A DNA stretch of 64,000 nt from Neorhizobium sp. (GTDB lineage Bacteria; Pseudomonadota; Alphaproteobacteria; Rhizobiales; Rhizobiaceae): contig JAPWKC010000001.1 in NCBI GenBank assembly GCA_028283725.1, forward strand, positions 62,001 to 126,000, given 5' to 3'. The notes under the pieces are model-generated. The model searched no databases. It was not told the DNA's origin and saw only the letters and a program-made list of their open reading frames with translations. This document shows positions 19,454-29,300 of this stretch, piece after piece; position 1 is the first letter of the stretch; the number at the start of each line of letters is the position of its first letter. The position numbers and the translations under genes are program-made.

Positions 19454-20368
19454 TCAATTCTGGCGGTTGGCGACGAAGCGCGCCGCCTGTTGCAGCGTTT
19501 GCGCCGCCGCGCCATAGGGTGCCAGCAGATCGACCGCTTCGGTCGTCAGTTCCTCCAGGCGCTTCTCAGCCCATTCCATGCCATTGAGTGCCACAAGCGT
19601 GCCCTTGCCACGGCCCGCATCCTTGCCGGTCGCCTTGCCCATCGTGGCGGCGTCGGAGGTGATGTCGAGCACGTCGTCGGCAAGCTGGAAGGCAAGGCCG
19701 ATCTTCTGGCCGAACAGGCGCAGTCTCTCGCGGTCTTGCTTCGAAGAGCCGGCAATGATCGCACCGGCCTCGCAGGCAAAGCGCAGGAGTGCGCCCGTCT
19801 TCATCGCCTGAAGCGTGACAATGCCAGCCTCGTCCGGGGCCTGCCGCTCTGCCTGAAGGTCGAGTGCCTGCCCGCCGGCCATGCCGCCGGCGCCCGCGGC
19901 GCGGGCAAGCGCCAGCACCAGTTCGGTCTTGTTGCGATCGGGGAGCGTGGTCTCGGGGGCTGCAATGATATCGAAAGCGTAGGTCAGCAGGCTGTCGCCC
20001 GCCAGAATGGCAGTCGCCTCGTCGAAGGCCTTGTGGACCGTCGGCTGGCCGCGGCGGATATCGTCGTCGTCCATGGCCGGCAGGTCGTCATGGATCAGCG
20101 AGTAGCAGTGAATGCATTCGAGCGCCGCTCCGACCCTGAGCGCTGCCTTCGGATCGCCGCCGAGAAGGCGCGCGCTTTCCGCAACGAGAAAGGGGCGAAG
20201 GCGTTTTCCGCCGTTGAGCGAGCCGTGCCGCATGGCGGCCAGCAGGTTTTGCGGGCGTGCGATTTCGTCGGTGCGGGGCGTATCAGACAATATATCGATG
20301 AGGAGCGCCTGCATTGCAGCAGCGCTGTCGATCAGGCGTCGGTCGAAATCCGGTCGTGTCTGTTCCAT
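19454..20368 (-). CDS. ispA: farnesyl diphosphate synthase (polyprenyl synthetase)
   Basis: Condenses IPP with DMAPP and GPP to farnesyl diphosphate, the precursor of quinone side chains and undecaprenyl phosphate. The 304-residue protein has both aspartate-rich motifs: [14 protein letters not shown] (first) and DDVLD (second), plus the GGKRLRP motif near the N-terminus. The long loop in the first motif is typical of bacterial FPP synthases. I start at ATG 20366-20368 ([11 protein letters not shown]). It is divergent from mtgA and convergent with the OmpA-like gene. Chain length is inferred from family resemblance. Confidence 0.93.
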   Translation of the reverse strand: MEQTRPDFDRRLIDSAAAMQALLIDILSDTPRTDEIARPQNLLAAMRHGSLNGGKRLRPFLVAESARLLGGDPKAALRVGAALECIHCYSLIHDDLPAMDDDDIRRGQPTVHKAFDEATAILAGDSLLTYAFDIIAAPETTLPDRNKTELVLALARAAGAGGMAGGQALDLQAERQAPDEAGIVTLQAMKTGALLRFACEAGAIIAGSSKQDRERLRLFGQKIGLAFQLADDVLDITSDAATMGKATGKDAGRGKGTLVALNGMEWAEKRLEELTTEAVDLLAPYGAAAQTLQQAARFVANRQN

Positions 20369-20505
20369 CGCCGCTATCTGGCATGGCGCCGAGCGATCGG
20401 CAACGGGCATTTACCAGCATAGCGGATGTTTTGGCCGCCAGACTGGCCTTGGCCCCTGACAGCTTGTATGAAAACCTGACAACGGGGTTCGCTGGAGACG
20501 ACAGC

Positions 20506-21288
20506 GTGACCGACAATCGCGGGCAGGGATCACGGGAAGTGGATATCACGCCCCAGCAGCAGATCGAGGAAGAGGAGGTGCCGCCGGTGGCAGCTTGGCG
20601 CAGGCGGCTTCGCAACCATACGGTCGTGCGGCGGATCACGATCGGCGTCATCGCGCTTCTCCTGTTGCCCTACGCGCTGATCATTCTCTACCTACCGCCT
20701 TTCGTGCATCCGGTCTCGACTTTGATGCTCTCCGAGCTTGCCTTGTTGCGCGGCTATGACCGCCGCTGGGTGAGCCTCGACGAGATCTCGCCCAATATCG
20801 TCCGGTCGGTGATGATGTCGGAAGACGGGCAGTTCTGTTTTCACAACGGCGTCGACTGGAACCAGATGCGCGGCGTGATGGAGGATGCGCTCGATGGCGG
20901 AGCGACCCGCGGCGCCAGCACCATCCCGATGCAGACGGTCAAGAACCTCTTCTTGTGGAACGGCCGATCCTTCATCCGCAAGGGCCTGGAGATGCCGCTG
21001 GCGCTGGCTGCCGATTTCGTCTGGTCGAAACGGCGGATCATGGAGATCTATCTCAACGTCGCCGAGTGGGGGCCGGGCATCTACGGCATAGAAGCGGCAG
21101 CCCAGCACCACTTCAAGGTTTCCGCATCAAAGCTCTCGTCGCGTCAGGCGGCCCTGCTTGCGGTCTCGCTGCCCAATCCCTTCACGCGGATCGCCAGCAA
21201 ACCCACCCGCAACATGCTGCGGCTGGCGGCGATCGTGGAGAACCGCGCACGCCGGTCCGGCGGATATATCAAATGCGTTTATCCGTGA
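20506..21288 (+). CDS. mtgA: monofunctional biosynthetic peptidoglycan transglycosylase
   Basis: MtgA polymerises lipid II into glycan strands without a transpeptidase domain. It has a cytoplasmic N-terminus, one membrane anchor ([20 protein letters not shown]), and a GT51 domain with the catalytic-glutamate motif [14 protein letters not shown], then [17 protein letters not shown] and [16 protein letters not shown] favour GTG 20506 (260 residues), with GGAGAC about ten bases upstream; the frame is also open to ATG 20383 and beyond, so the start is uncertain. In many alphaproteobacteria mtgA is close to rpmF; here a glutathione transferase gene lies between them. Confidence 0.92.
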   Translation: MTDNRGQGSREVDITPQQQIEEEEVPPVAAWRRRLRNHTVVRRITIGVIALLLLPYALIILYLPPFVHPVSTLMLSELALLRGYDRRWVSLDEISPNIVRSVMMSEDGQFCFHNGVDWNQMRGVMEDALDGGATRGASTIPMQTVKNLFLWNGRSFIRKGLEMPLALAADFVWSKRRIMEIYLNVAEWGPGIYGIEAAAQHHFKVSASKLSSRQAALLAVSLPNPFTRIASKPTRNMLRLAAIVENRARRSGGYIKCVYP

Positions 21289-21365
21289 CTTTCAGGCTTT
21301 TCATTGGTCCCGGCACCGACTGAGGGATATATCCGCTGCAGGTCAAACCGGCTACGGAGTGTGGG

Positions 21366-22013
21366 ATGGACAAGCTTGTTCTTCATATCGGCAACAAGAA
21401 TTATTCGTCATGGTCGTTTCGACCTTGGATTGCGCTGAAGGCCGCGGGTATTGCCTTCGAAGAAATTCTGATCCCGTTCGATTTTCCGGCCGGCAACCCA
21501 CGGTTCAAGGAGATTTCGCCGACGGGACGGGTTCCCGTGCTGCATCACGGCAATGTCCGCGTGTGGGAATCGCTTGCGATCATCGAATATGTTGCAGACC
21601 TCTTTCCGGACGCCGGCATCTGGCCGAAGTCTGCTGCTGACCGTGCCGTCGCGCGTGCGATCTCCATGGAAATGCTCGCCGGCTTTCGCGCGCTGCGCAA
21701 TGCCTGCCCGATGAACATGCGCCGGCCGGTGGGGCGCCTCGATCTGCCCGAAGGCGTGACGGATGATGTCGCCAGGATCGAAACGATCTGGCACTCGCTG
21801 CGCGCAAAGTCCGGCGGGCCGTTCCTGTTCGGCACATTTACCGCAGCGGACGCCATGTTTGCGCCTGTCGTCAACCGGTTCGAGATCTATGATCTGGTGA
21901 CGGATACTGCGACGCTTGACTATATGGCGGCGGTCAAGGCGCATCCGGCCTGGGTGGAATGGCGCGATGCTGCACTGACGGAAAGCTGGATCGTGCCGGA
22001 GGATGAGGCCTGA
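21366..22013 (+). CDS. glutathione S-transferase family protein
   Basis: A 215-residue cytosolic protein with an N-terminal thioredoxin-fold GST domain. LHIGNKNYSSWSFRPWIALK carries the likely catalytic Ser, PTGRVPVL the cis-Pro loop, and WESLAIIEYVAD the gamma-glutamyl site. A helical C-terminal domain follows, with GGPFLFGTFTAADAMFAPVV containing the conserved N-capping Asp. Likely role: conjugation or thiol reduction of an unknown electrophile. It lies 77 bases after mtgA and may share its transcript. Confidence 0.88.
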   Translation: MDKLVLHIGNKNYSSWSFRPWIALKAAGIAFEEILIPFDFPAGNPRFKEISPTGRVPVLHHGNVRVWESLAIIEYVADLFPDAGIWPKSAADRAVARAISMEMLAGFRALRNACPMNMRRPVGRLDLPEGVTDDVARIETIWHSLRAKSGGPFLFGTFTAADAMFAPVVNRFEIYDLVTDTATLDYMAAVKAHPAWVEWRDAALTESWIVPEDEA

Positions 22014-22176
22014 TCTGGCGAATGATTCGGTTCCGTTGCAAAAAGAATCTTGCGGGGACTGGTCAAAGCCCTATCCGGCATGTATAAGCCCGCCCAACTA
22101 TCCGGATATCGAGGCGTTTTGAGTTCGGCATAACTGCTGCCGGCGAACAGGCCTTGCACGAAGTGGAGTAACGAAA

Positions 22177-22362
22177 ATGGCTGTACCGAAGAGAAAAACG
22201 AGCCCGTCGAAGCGCGGTATGCGCCGCTCCGCCGACGCACTCAAGGCTCCGACCTATGTTGAAGACAAGAATTCCGGCGAACTGCGCCGTCCGCACCACA
22301 TTGACCTGAAGACGGGCATGTATCGCGGTCGCCAGGTTCTGACGCCGAAGGAAAGCGCATAA
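22177..22362 (+). CDS. rpmF: 50S ribosomal protein bL32
   Basis: The 61-residue chain starts [17 protein letters not shown], which is diagnostic of bL32. GGAG lies upstream of ATG 22177. Unlike many bL32 proteins it has no zinc-binding cysteine pairs, as is usual in alphaproteobacteria. A strong terminator follows. Confidence 0.97.
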
Positions 22363-22386
22363 GCGCTGTCTGAAATCTGTTTGTAG

Positions 22387-22413
22387 AAAAGGCCGGCTCT
22401 GCCGGCCTTTTTT
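22387..22413 (+). terminator. intrinsic terminator of rpmF
   Basis: Ten-pair perfect stem AAAGGCCGGC / GCCGGCCTTT with a TCT loop and a TTT tail, 25 bases after the rpmF stop. Confidence 0.92.
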
Positions 22414-22467
22414 ATTGCGCATCTGTCGAGACAGATCCGGCAGCCCGTGAGCTGCCGTAAAGGTTGG

Positions 22468-23058
22468 TCAGGCGCCCATGCTGTCCAGGCGGGTCTGAAG
22501 CGCACGGAGCTGTTCCTTCAGCTCGTCCAGATCCCTTGCATCCGATTTGCGGACCGTCGTTGCTGCCGGCGCCGGCGTGGGGGGCGTGAAGGGCGCGAAC
22601 ATCTGCATGGCCTGGCGAAAGAGTTCGGTATTGCGGCGAACCTGATCTTCCATCATCTGCATCGGCGCCTGCAGGTTCTTGCCGAGCGGAGTGTCGCCGA
22701 AGGCACGCGTCATCTGCTCACGCATCTGGACCTGCTGGTCGGTGAAGGTCTTCATCGAGTGTTCGAGAAAAGTCGGAACGACCATCTGCATCTGATCGCC
22801 GTAAAAGGAGATCAGTTGACGCAGGAAGGATACAGGCAGAAGCGTATTGCCGGTCTTGGATTCCTGTTCGAAAATGATCTGCGTCAGCACCGCGTGGGTA
22901 ATATCCTCGCCGCTCTTGGCATCCTGAACGGTGAATTCCTCCCCCTTCTTCACCATCTTGGCCAGATCTTCCAGCGTCACATAGGTGCTAGTGCCGGTGT
23001 TATACAGCCGCCGGTTGGCGTATTTCTTGATGACGATTTCGCCGTCGTTTTTTGCCAT
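22468..23058 (-). CDS. phaR: polyhydroxyalkanoate synthesis repressor PhaR (AniA)
   Basis: PhaR represses phasin and PHB genes and binds PHB granules, coupling carbon storage to gene expression. The 196-residue protein has the family's N-terminal DNA-binding domain (IVIKKYANRRLYNTGTSTYV), a second conserved block (DITHAVLTQIIFEQE) and a helical C-terminus. Start ATG 23058-23056 has AAGGAGGA five bases upstream; the longer frame is not needed. It is divergent from phaAB, with a possible PhaR operator between. Confidence 0.95.
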   Translation of the reverse strand: MAKNDGEIVIKKYANRRLYNTGTSTYVTLEDLAKMVKKGEEFTVQDAKSGEDITHAVLTQIIFEQESKTGNTLLPVSFLRQLISFYGDQMQMVVPTFLEHSMKTFTDQQVQMREQMTRAFGDTPLGKNLQAPMQMMEDQVRRNTELFRQAMQMFAPFTPPTPAPAATTVRKSDARDLDELKEQLRALQTRLDSMGA

Positions 23059-23175
23059 AGTGTCCTCCTTCGATCTCTGTGCCGGCGCGACAACGTCGAT
23101 CCGGCCCTCTCCCAAAGCAAATGTAAGCCATAATCAAGCAGGCTGACAATCAAATTGTGCGGCGCGGCGATGCTC

Positions 23176-23189
23176 TTGTTGCGCAGCAA
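23176..23189. promoter_or_regulatory. near-palindrome between phaR and phaA (possible PhaR operator)
   Basis: TTGTTGCGCAGCAA is a 14-bp imperfect palindrome centred on TGCGCA. TGC-rich repeats are the reported type of PhaR target. It lies between the divergent phaR and phaA, where autoregulation would be expected. The assignment is inference. Confidence 0.4.
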
Positions 23190-23303
23190 AGTCATGAAAT
23201 ACCGCCTTATTTAGTGGGGTTTCACAATCGCCTGACGGTGTTTGACTCTTTGCTCAACCTTTGTCAGTCTCGTCTTCAATCCTGCTAAACGAAGAGACGT
23301 TTC

Positions 23304-24485
23304 ATGACCAATCCGTCGATCGTCATCGCATCGGCTGCCCGCACCGCGGTCGGCTCGTTCAACGGCGCTTTCGCCACCATTGCCGCGCATGAGCTCGGGG
23401 CAGCGGCGATCACGGCAGCCCTTTCCCGCAGCGGGGTTGAGGCGGGCGAAGTGGACGAAGTCATCCTGGGCCAGGTGCTTCCGGCAGGCGAAGGCCAGAA
23501 CCCGGCGCGGCAGGCGGCGATGAAGGCCGGTGTGCCGCAGGAGGCGACCTCCTTCGGCATCAACCAGCTCTGTGGCTCGGGCCTGCGCGCCGTGGCGCTC
23601 GGCATGCAGCAGATCGCGCTCGGCGATGCGCGGATCGTGGTGGCCGGCGGGCAGGAATCCATGTCGATGGCGCCGCATTGCGCCCATCTGCGCGGCGGCG
23701 TGAAGATGGGCGACTTCCAGATGATCGACACGATGATCAAGGACGGGCTCACCGATGCCTTCTACGGCTATCACATGGGGGTGACTGCCGAAAACATCGC
23801 CCGCCAGTGGCAGCTGTCGCGCGACGAACAGGATGTCTTTGCCGTGTCGTCGCAAAACAAGGCGGAGGCCGCCCAGGTGGCCGGCCGGTTCAAGGACGAG
23901 GTCGTTCCCTTCGTGGTGAAGACCCGCAAGGGCGACGTGACGGTGGATGCCGACGAGTTCATCCGGCTGGGAGCGACGATCGAGGGCATGGCCAAACTGA
24001 GACCGGCCTTCGACAAGCAGGGCACGGTGACGGCCGGCAATGCGTCTGGCCTCAACGATGGGGCTGCTGCGATCGTGCTGATGACCGAGGACGAAGCGAG
24101 GCGCCGCAACATCACGCCGCTCGGGCGGATCGCCTCCTGGGCGACGGCGGGCGTCGATCCGCAGATCATGGGCATGGGGCCGGTGCCGGCCTCGCGCAAG
24201 GCGCTGGAAAAAGCTGGTTGGACAGTGGCCGATCTCGATCTGATCGAGGCGAACGAGGCGTTTGCGGCACAGGCCTGCGCCATCACCCGGGATCTCGGCT
24301 TCGACCCATCACGCGTCAACGTCAATGGCGGGGCGATCGCGATCGGTCATCCGATCGGGGCGTCGGGTGCGCGCATCCTCAACACGCTTCTGTTCGAGAT
24401 GCGCCGCCGCAAGGCCGCAAAGGGCCTTGCCACGCTCTGCATCGGCGGCGGCATGGGCGTCGCCATGTGCATCGAGGCGATGTAG
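23304..24485 (+). CDS. phaA: acetyl-CoA acetyltransferase (beta-ketothiolase)
   Basis: Condenses two acetyl-CoA to acetoacetyl-CoA, the first step of PHB synthesis. The 393-residue thiolase shows the acylated Cys in [10 protein letters not shown], the His motif [18 protein letters not shown] and the second active Cys in CIGGGMG. Length and motifs are typical of biosynthetic thiolases. Start ATG 23304 has GAAGAGA upstream. phaB follows 97 bases later, so the two are probably one operon. Confidence 0.96.
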   Translation: MTNPSIVIASAARTAVGSFNGAFATIAAHELGAAAITAALSRSGVEAGEVDEVILGQVLPAGEGQNPARQAAMKAGVPQEATSFGINQLCGSGLRAVALGMQQIALGDARIVVAGGQESMSMAPHCAHLRGGVKMGDFQMIDTMIKDGLTDAFYGYHMGVTAENIARQWQLSRDEQDVFAVSSQNKAEAAQVAGRFKDEVVPFVVKTRKGDVTVDADEFIRLGATIEGMAKLRPAFDKQGTVTAGNASGLNDGAAAIVLMTEDEARRRNITPLGRIASWATAGVDPQIMGMGPVPASRKALEKAGWTVADLDLIEANEAFAAQACAITRDLGFDPSRVNVNGGAIAIGHPIGASGARILNTLLFEMRRRKAAKGLATLCIGGGMGVAMCIEAM

Positions 24486-24582
24486 AGACGCTGCCATTGC
24501 GCGGCAGTGATTGAAATCCGAAAGGCAGACTATAGCAGGCAGTCAATTCCTATTGTCGAGTTTTCAAACAGAGGGTGGCCGT

Positions 24583-25311
24583 ATGGCGAGGGTGGCATTG
24601 GTCTCGGGGGGGACGCGCGGTATCGGTAAAGCGATTTCCGTCGCGCTTCAGGAAGCAGGATACACGGTTGCGGCGACTTATGCCGGCAATGATGAGAAAG
24701 CAGCGTTATTCCGGGCTGAAACCGGCATTCCGACCTTTCGCTGGGATGTGACGCGCTATGAGGCCTGCGTTGCCGGCATCGCGTCCGTCGAGGCCGAGCT
24801 TGGGCCGATCGATATTCTCGTCAACAATGCGGGCATCACCCGCGACACGATGTTTCACAAGATGAGCCCCGATCACTGGAACGAGGTGATTGCCACCAAT
24901 CTCAGCGGCCTCTTCAACATGACGCAGCCCCTGTGGAGCGGCATGCGCGAGCGTGGCTTCGGGCGGATCATCAATATCTCATCGATCAATGGCCAGAAGG
25001 GGCAGTTGGGGCAGGTCAATTACTCTGCCGCGAAGGCCGGTGAACTCGGCTTCACCAAGGCGCTGGCGCAGGAAGGGGCTGCGAAGAACATCACCGTCAA
25101 TGCCATCTGCCCGGGTTACATCGCCACCGAAATGGTGGAGGCCATCCCGGAAAAGGTTCTGCAGGAAAAAATCCTGCCGCAGATCCCGATCGGGCGGCTC
25201 GGAAAACCAAGTGAAATCGCTCGCTGTGTCGTGTTTCTTGCTTCCGACGATGCGGGGCTGATTACGGGGTCGACGCTTTCGGCCAATGGCGGGCAATTTT
25301 TCGCAGGCTGA
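24583..25311 (+). CDS. phaB: acetoacetyl-CoA reductase
   Basis: NADPH-dependent reduction of acetoacetyl-CoA to 3-hydroxybutyryl-CoA for PHB. The 242-residue short-chain dehydrogenase has the cofactor motif SGGTRGIGKAIS, NNAGITRD, and the catalytic Ser-Tyr-Lys set in NISSINGQKGQLGQVNYSAAK. Start ATG 24583 follows GAGGGTGG; the longer frame begins between genes. Its place after phaA separates it from the closely related fabG. Confidence 0.94.
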   Translation: MARVALVSGGTRGIGKAISVALQEAGYTVAATYAGNDEKAALFRAETGIPTFRWDVTRYEACVAGIASVEAELGPIDILVNNAGITRDTMFHKMSPDHWNEVIATNLSGLFNMTQPLWSGMRERGFGRIINISSINGQKGQLGQVNYSAAKAGELGFTKALAQEGAAKNITVNAICPGYIATEMVEAIPEKVLQEKILPQIPIGRLGKPSEIARCVVFLASDDAGLITGSTLSANGGQFFAG

Positions 25312-25360
25312 CGAGGCATGTCATTCGACATCCGGTTGCCGTGCGGCATGTTTGCAGACA

Positions 25361-25392
25361 AAAAAACCGGCGCCCAAAAGGCGCCGGTTTCT
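25361..25392. terminator. convergent terminator between phaB and the small lipoprotein gene
   Basis: Eleven-pair perfect stem AAACCGGCGCC / GGCGCCGGTTT with a five-base loop. On the minus strand it runs into a T run; on the plus strand it ends in TTT. It probably serves both genes. Confidence 0.85.
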
Positions 25393-25416
25393 ATTCCGAA
25401 CGTTTCGACGGAACTG

Positions 25417-25671
25417 TTAGCGGCAACGCGCTTCGTAGGTGCGGCCATAACGATCACGATAGACGCAGTAGCCCGGATGTTTCTGCGATTCGCCAATCGC
25501 GGCGCCGACGAGGCCGCCTGCAACGGCACCAACTGCCGCGCCGCCCCAGCTGTGGCTGACGGCACCGCCGATGAGTGCGCCGCTACCTGCGCCAATCGCC
25601 GTGCCTTTTTCCGTGCTGGTGCACGATGCGAGCGCGCCGACCATCGCGGCTACGAGCAAGAGCTTTTTCAT
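25417..25671 (-). CDS. small glycine-zipper lipoprotein
   Basis: An 84-residue envelope protein. MKKLLLVAAMVGALASC is a lipoprotein signal with lipobox LASC. A Gly-zipper (GTAIGAGSGALIGGAV, GGAAVGAVAGGLVGAAIG) follows, then a Cys-containing tail HPGYCVYRDRYGRTYEARCR. It resembles YMGG/SlyB-like outer-membrane lipoproteins. It lies 33 bases after the DUF3309 gene and is probably co-transcribed from the EcfG-type promoter upstream of that gene, which would make it a stress protein. Confidence 0.8.
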   Translation of the reverse strand: MKKLLLVAAMVGALASCTSTEKGTAIGAGSGALIGGAVSHSWGGAAVGAVAGGLVGAAIGESQKHPGYCVYRDRYGRTYEARCR

Positions 25672-25704
25672 TCTGTGTTCCTTCCCTTTGAGAACGCCTG
25701 CCTA

Positions 25705-25860
25705 CTAGATCCTGCCCAACAGCAGGAGGATGATAATAATCAACACGACCAGCCCAAGTCCACCAGATGGACCATAGCCCCACGAGCGGCTGTAACCCCA
25801 ATTTGGCAACGCACCAAGCAGAAGCAGAATGAGGACGATAAGGAGTATGGTTCCGAGCAT
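25705..25860 (-). CDS. DUF3309 family small membrane protein
   Basis: A 51-residue protein: a Leu/Ile membrane segment (MLGTILLIVLILLLLGALP), a Trp/Tyr/Gly-rich centre (NWGYSRSWGYGPSGG) and a second membrane segment ending in LLLLGRI. This is the DUF3309 layout as I recall it. ATG 25860-25858 has GGAGGAG eight bases upstream, so I reject the longer 75-codon frame. The function is unknown; members are often induced by the general stress response, consistent with the promoter here. Confidence 0.85.
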   Translation of the reverse strand: MLGTILLIVLILLLLGALPNWGYSRSWGYGPSGGLGLVVLIIIILLLLGRI

Positions 25861-25904
25861 GTTTTTTTCTCCTCCGTATATGCGGCATGATGATTCGGCG
25901 GGAC

Positions 25905-25929
25905 AACGTAGGGTGTCGGAATTTGTTCC
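25905..25929 (-). promoter_or_regulatory. EcfG (RpoE2)-type general stress promoter
   Basis: On the minus strand GGAAC (25929-25925), 17 bases, then GTT (25907-25905) fits the alphaproteobacterial EcfG consensus (GGAAC, 18-19 bases, TT). The DUF3309 start codon is 45 bases downstream. Confidence 0.65.
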
Positions 25930-26343
25930 CAAAGCCGTGATCGATCGCCGTCACGTGACGTAAATGTCTGAGATGTGGCGTTATTCGTCGCGTTTTTCTC
26001 GAATGTCCGTTGACTCTCTTTGGTCGATCTGGGCCATTCTGTGTTTTGACGCCGGCGTGGTTTTGCACGATGTTCTGGCCGCTTTATTCAATATCCAGAC
26101 GTGGTTGTAGCACTCCCTACTATATGTTGCGGTGAACAAAAGCTGAATCAACAGGAGTCAGTGATTCGTCTCCGATTCGTTCGCGTCTGTTCCGCCAGCC
26201 GATCCCAATCGCCCGGTTTGCCGGCAGCGAAGTAAAAAAGCTTGAGTGAGGACGTCTCTCCCGCCTGTTCTGCTTGCGTTTGGGTAACGACAACGCCATG
26301 TGTGTGACGTTCGGCGTGTTCACGATATTGCGGCGAGCGAATT
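25930..26343. other. gene-free region upstream of the helicase gene
   Basis: About 410 bases without a credible gene. It holds the upstream part of the EcfG promoter region, an AT-rich stretch near 26100-26130 (TACTATATG is a possible -10 element) and a short inverted repeat GAATCA/TGATTC at 26145-26167. Minus-strand frames here look spurious. Confidence 0.5.
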
Positions 26344-29300
26344 TTGAAGCGAGATGCGGTTTTGACAATTCAGCCCATGGTGCTTAGCGGGCGCGGCGTA
26401 ACCGCTGTTCTCGGCCCAACCAATACGGGTAAGACCCATTATGCAATCGAGCGGATGGTGGCGCACGGAACCGGCGTCATCGGCTTGCCGCTGCGGCTTC
26501 TCGCACGTGAGGTCTACACCCGCGTCGTCGAAAAGGTCGGCGTGTCGAACGTCGCGCTGGTGACGGGCGAAGAAAAGATCACGCCGCCGAATGCCCGCTT
26601 TTCCGTTTGCACCGTCGAGGCGATGCCGCGCGATACGCGTGCATCCTTCGTCGCCATCGATGAAGTTCAGCTCGCCGGCGACCTCGAACGCGGCCACATT
26701 TTCACCGACCGTATCCTGCATCTGCGCGGGCGCGACGAGACCCTGCTGCTTGGCGCGGGCACGATGCGGCCGATCCTTGAACGGCTCCTGCCCGGCATTA
26801 CCGTCATCGAGCGGCCGCGGCTCTCGCAGCTGTTTTACGCGGGGCAGAAGAAGATCACCCGGCTGCCGCAGCGTTCGGCCATCGTCGCGTTTTCCGCCGA
26901 CGAGGTCTATGCGATCGCCGAACTCATTCGCCGCCAGCGCGGCGGCGCAGCCGTCGTTCTCGGCGCGCTCAGCCCGCGCACCCGCAATGCGCAGGTGGGG
27001 CTCTACCAATCGGGTGATGTCGAATATCTGGTCGCAACCGACGCGATCGGCATGGGCCTCAACCTTGACGTCGATCATGTGGCCTTCGCGCAGGACCGCA
27101 AGTTCGATGGCTATCAGTTCCGCAATCTCAATCCGGCCGAACTCGGCCAGATTGCCGGTCGCGCCGGTCGCCATGTCCGTGACGGAACGTTCGGCGTGAC
27201 GGGCCAAGTGGCGCCATTCGACGATGAACTCGTCGAACGTATCGAGACGCATCAATTCGATCAGGTGAAAGTGTTGCAGTGGCGCTCGAAGGCGTTCGAC
27301 TATTCGTCGATCGCCGATCTGCGCGCCAGCCTCGATGTGGCCCCCACTGTCCAGGGGCTGGCGCGGGCGCTGCCGGCCACCGATCTTCAGGCACTCGAAT
27401 ATCTGTCCCGCTATCCCGAAATCAGGGATCTGGCGACAAACCCGCAGCGGGTCGAGAAGCTGTGGGAGGCCTGTGCGCTACCGGACTACCGCAGGATTGC
27501 GCCGGCACAGCACGCGGACCTTATTTCGACTCTTTTCTCCGATCTTGTGCGTCACGGAACGGTGAACGAGACGTTCATGGCCGAACAGGTTCGCCGTGCC
27601 GACCGGACGGACGGAGAGATCGATACGCTATCCGCCCGGATCTCGCAGATCCGCACATGGACCTATGTCTCCAATCGCCCTGGCTGGCTTGCCGATCCGA
27701 CACACTGGCAAGAAAAGACACGGGAAATAGAGGATAGGTTGTCGGACGCGTTACATGAAAGGTTGACGAAACGCTTTGTTGATCGCAGGACATCTGTGCT
27801 CATGAGGCGCCTAAGAGAGAATGCGATGCTGGAAGCTGAAATCAGTGTGAATGGGGATGTCTTCGTCGAAGGACATCACGTAGGGCAGTTGGCCGGTTTT
27901 CGGTTTACACCCGTCGCAGGGGCCGAAGGTCCCGATGCCAAGGCGGTGCAAACCGCGGCCTATAAGGCGCTTGCTTTGGAGTTCGAGGCGCGCGCCGCCC
28001 GACTTTACGCCTCGGGCAATAGCGACCTCGCCGTCGGGTCGGACGGTTTCGTCCGCTGGCTGGGCGATCCGGTCGGCCGACTTGCCGCAAGCGACCATAT
28101 CATGCGTCCCCGCGTCATCCTCCTGTCCGACGAGCAGCTGACCGGCAATGCCCGTGAGCACGTGCTCGCTCGTATCGAGCGTTTCGTAAACCACCATATC
28201 GCGACGGTGCTCAAGCCGCTCGACGATCTGTCGCGTGCGGAAGATCTGCAGGGGCTGGCCAAGGGGCTCGCCTTCCAGATCGTCGAAGGCCTCGGTGTGC
28301 TGTTTCGCCGGGACGTGTCCGACGACGTCAAGACGCTCGATCAGGATGCGCGCGCCTCGATGCGCCGCTATGGCATCCGCTTCGGCGCCTATCACGTCTT
28401 CATGCCGGCACTTCTCAAGCCGGCCCCGGCTGAGCTGATCACGCTTCTTTGGGCCCTGAAGAACGACGGGCTCGACAAACCAGGTTATGGCGACCTCATT
28501 CCGGCGCTCGCTGCCGGCCGCACATCGGTTGTTGCCGATCCGGCCTTCGAGCGCACATTCTACAAGCTCGCCGGCTTCCGGTTCCTCGGCAAGCGCGCCG
28601 TGCGCATCGATATTCTCGAGCGTCTTGCGGATATCATCCGCCCGCTTCTTCAGTGGAAGCCCGGTACGACGACGCGGCCCGAAGGCGCCTATGATGGCCG
28701 CCGCTTCACCGCGACCACCGCAATGCTTTCCATCCTCGGCGCAACGCCTGATGACATGGAAGAAATTCTCAAAGGCCTCGGCTATCGCGCAGACGCAGTG
28801 AAGGCCGAGGAAGCTCAGGCCTTCCTGTCCGGTCAGGATGGCGTCGCAGCGCAGCCAGCAGCCGAGGCCGCGCAGCCGGCCGATGCCTCGGATGATGCCG
28901 ATCATTCCGAGCAGACGGCGGAAACGGTTGCCGAAGGCAGCGAAAGCGAAACCGCTTCGGTTGCGTCCGAAGAGGTCGCCGCTGTTGTGTCCGACGCGCC
29001 GGTTGCCGCCGAGCCTCAGGAGGCTGCGGCCCCTGCCGCTGAAAGCGAAGAGCCGAAGCCTGTCCTTCTGTGGCGTCCGGGTGGTGGTCGTGAAAACCAG
29101 CGCGGCGGTCGTCCGCAGCATGGAGACCGGCGCAATCAGGGTCCACGCCGCGACGGCGGCCAGAATGGTGCCGAAGCGCCTCGCGACGGCGAGCGTCGGG
29201 ATGGTGGCCGTGACGGTGGCGAGCGCCGCGAGGGTGCAGGCCGCAACGGAGGAGATCGCGAACGGCGCGATGGTGATCGTCGTGACGGTGGTCGTGCGAA

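Noticed and set aside
26120-26368. Minus-strand frame upstream of the helicase
   Set aside because: No recognisable domain or ribosome site; it lies over the probable promoter region.
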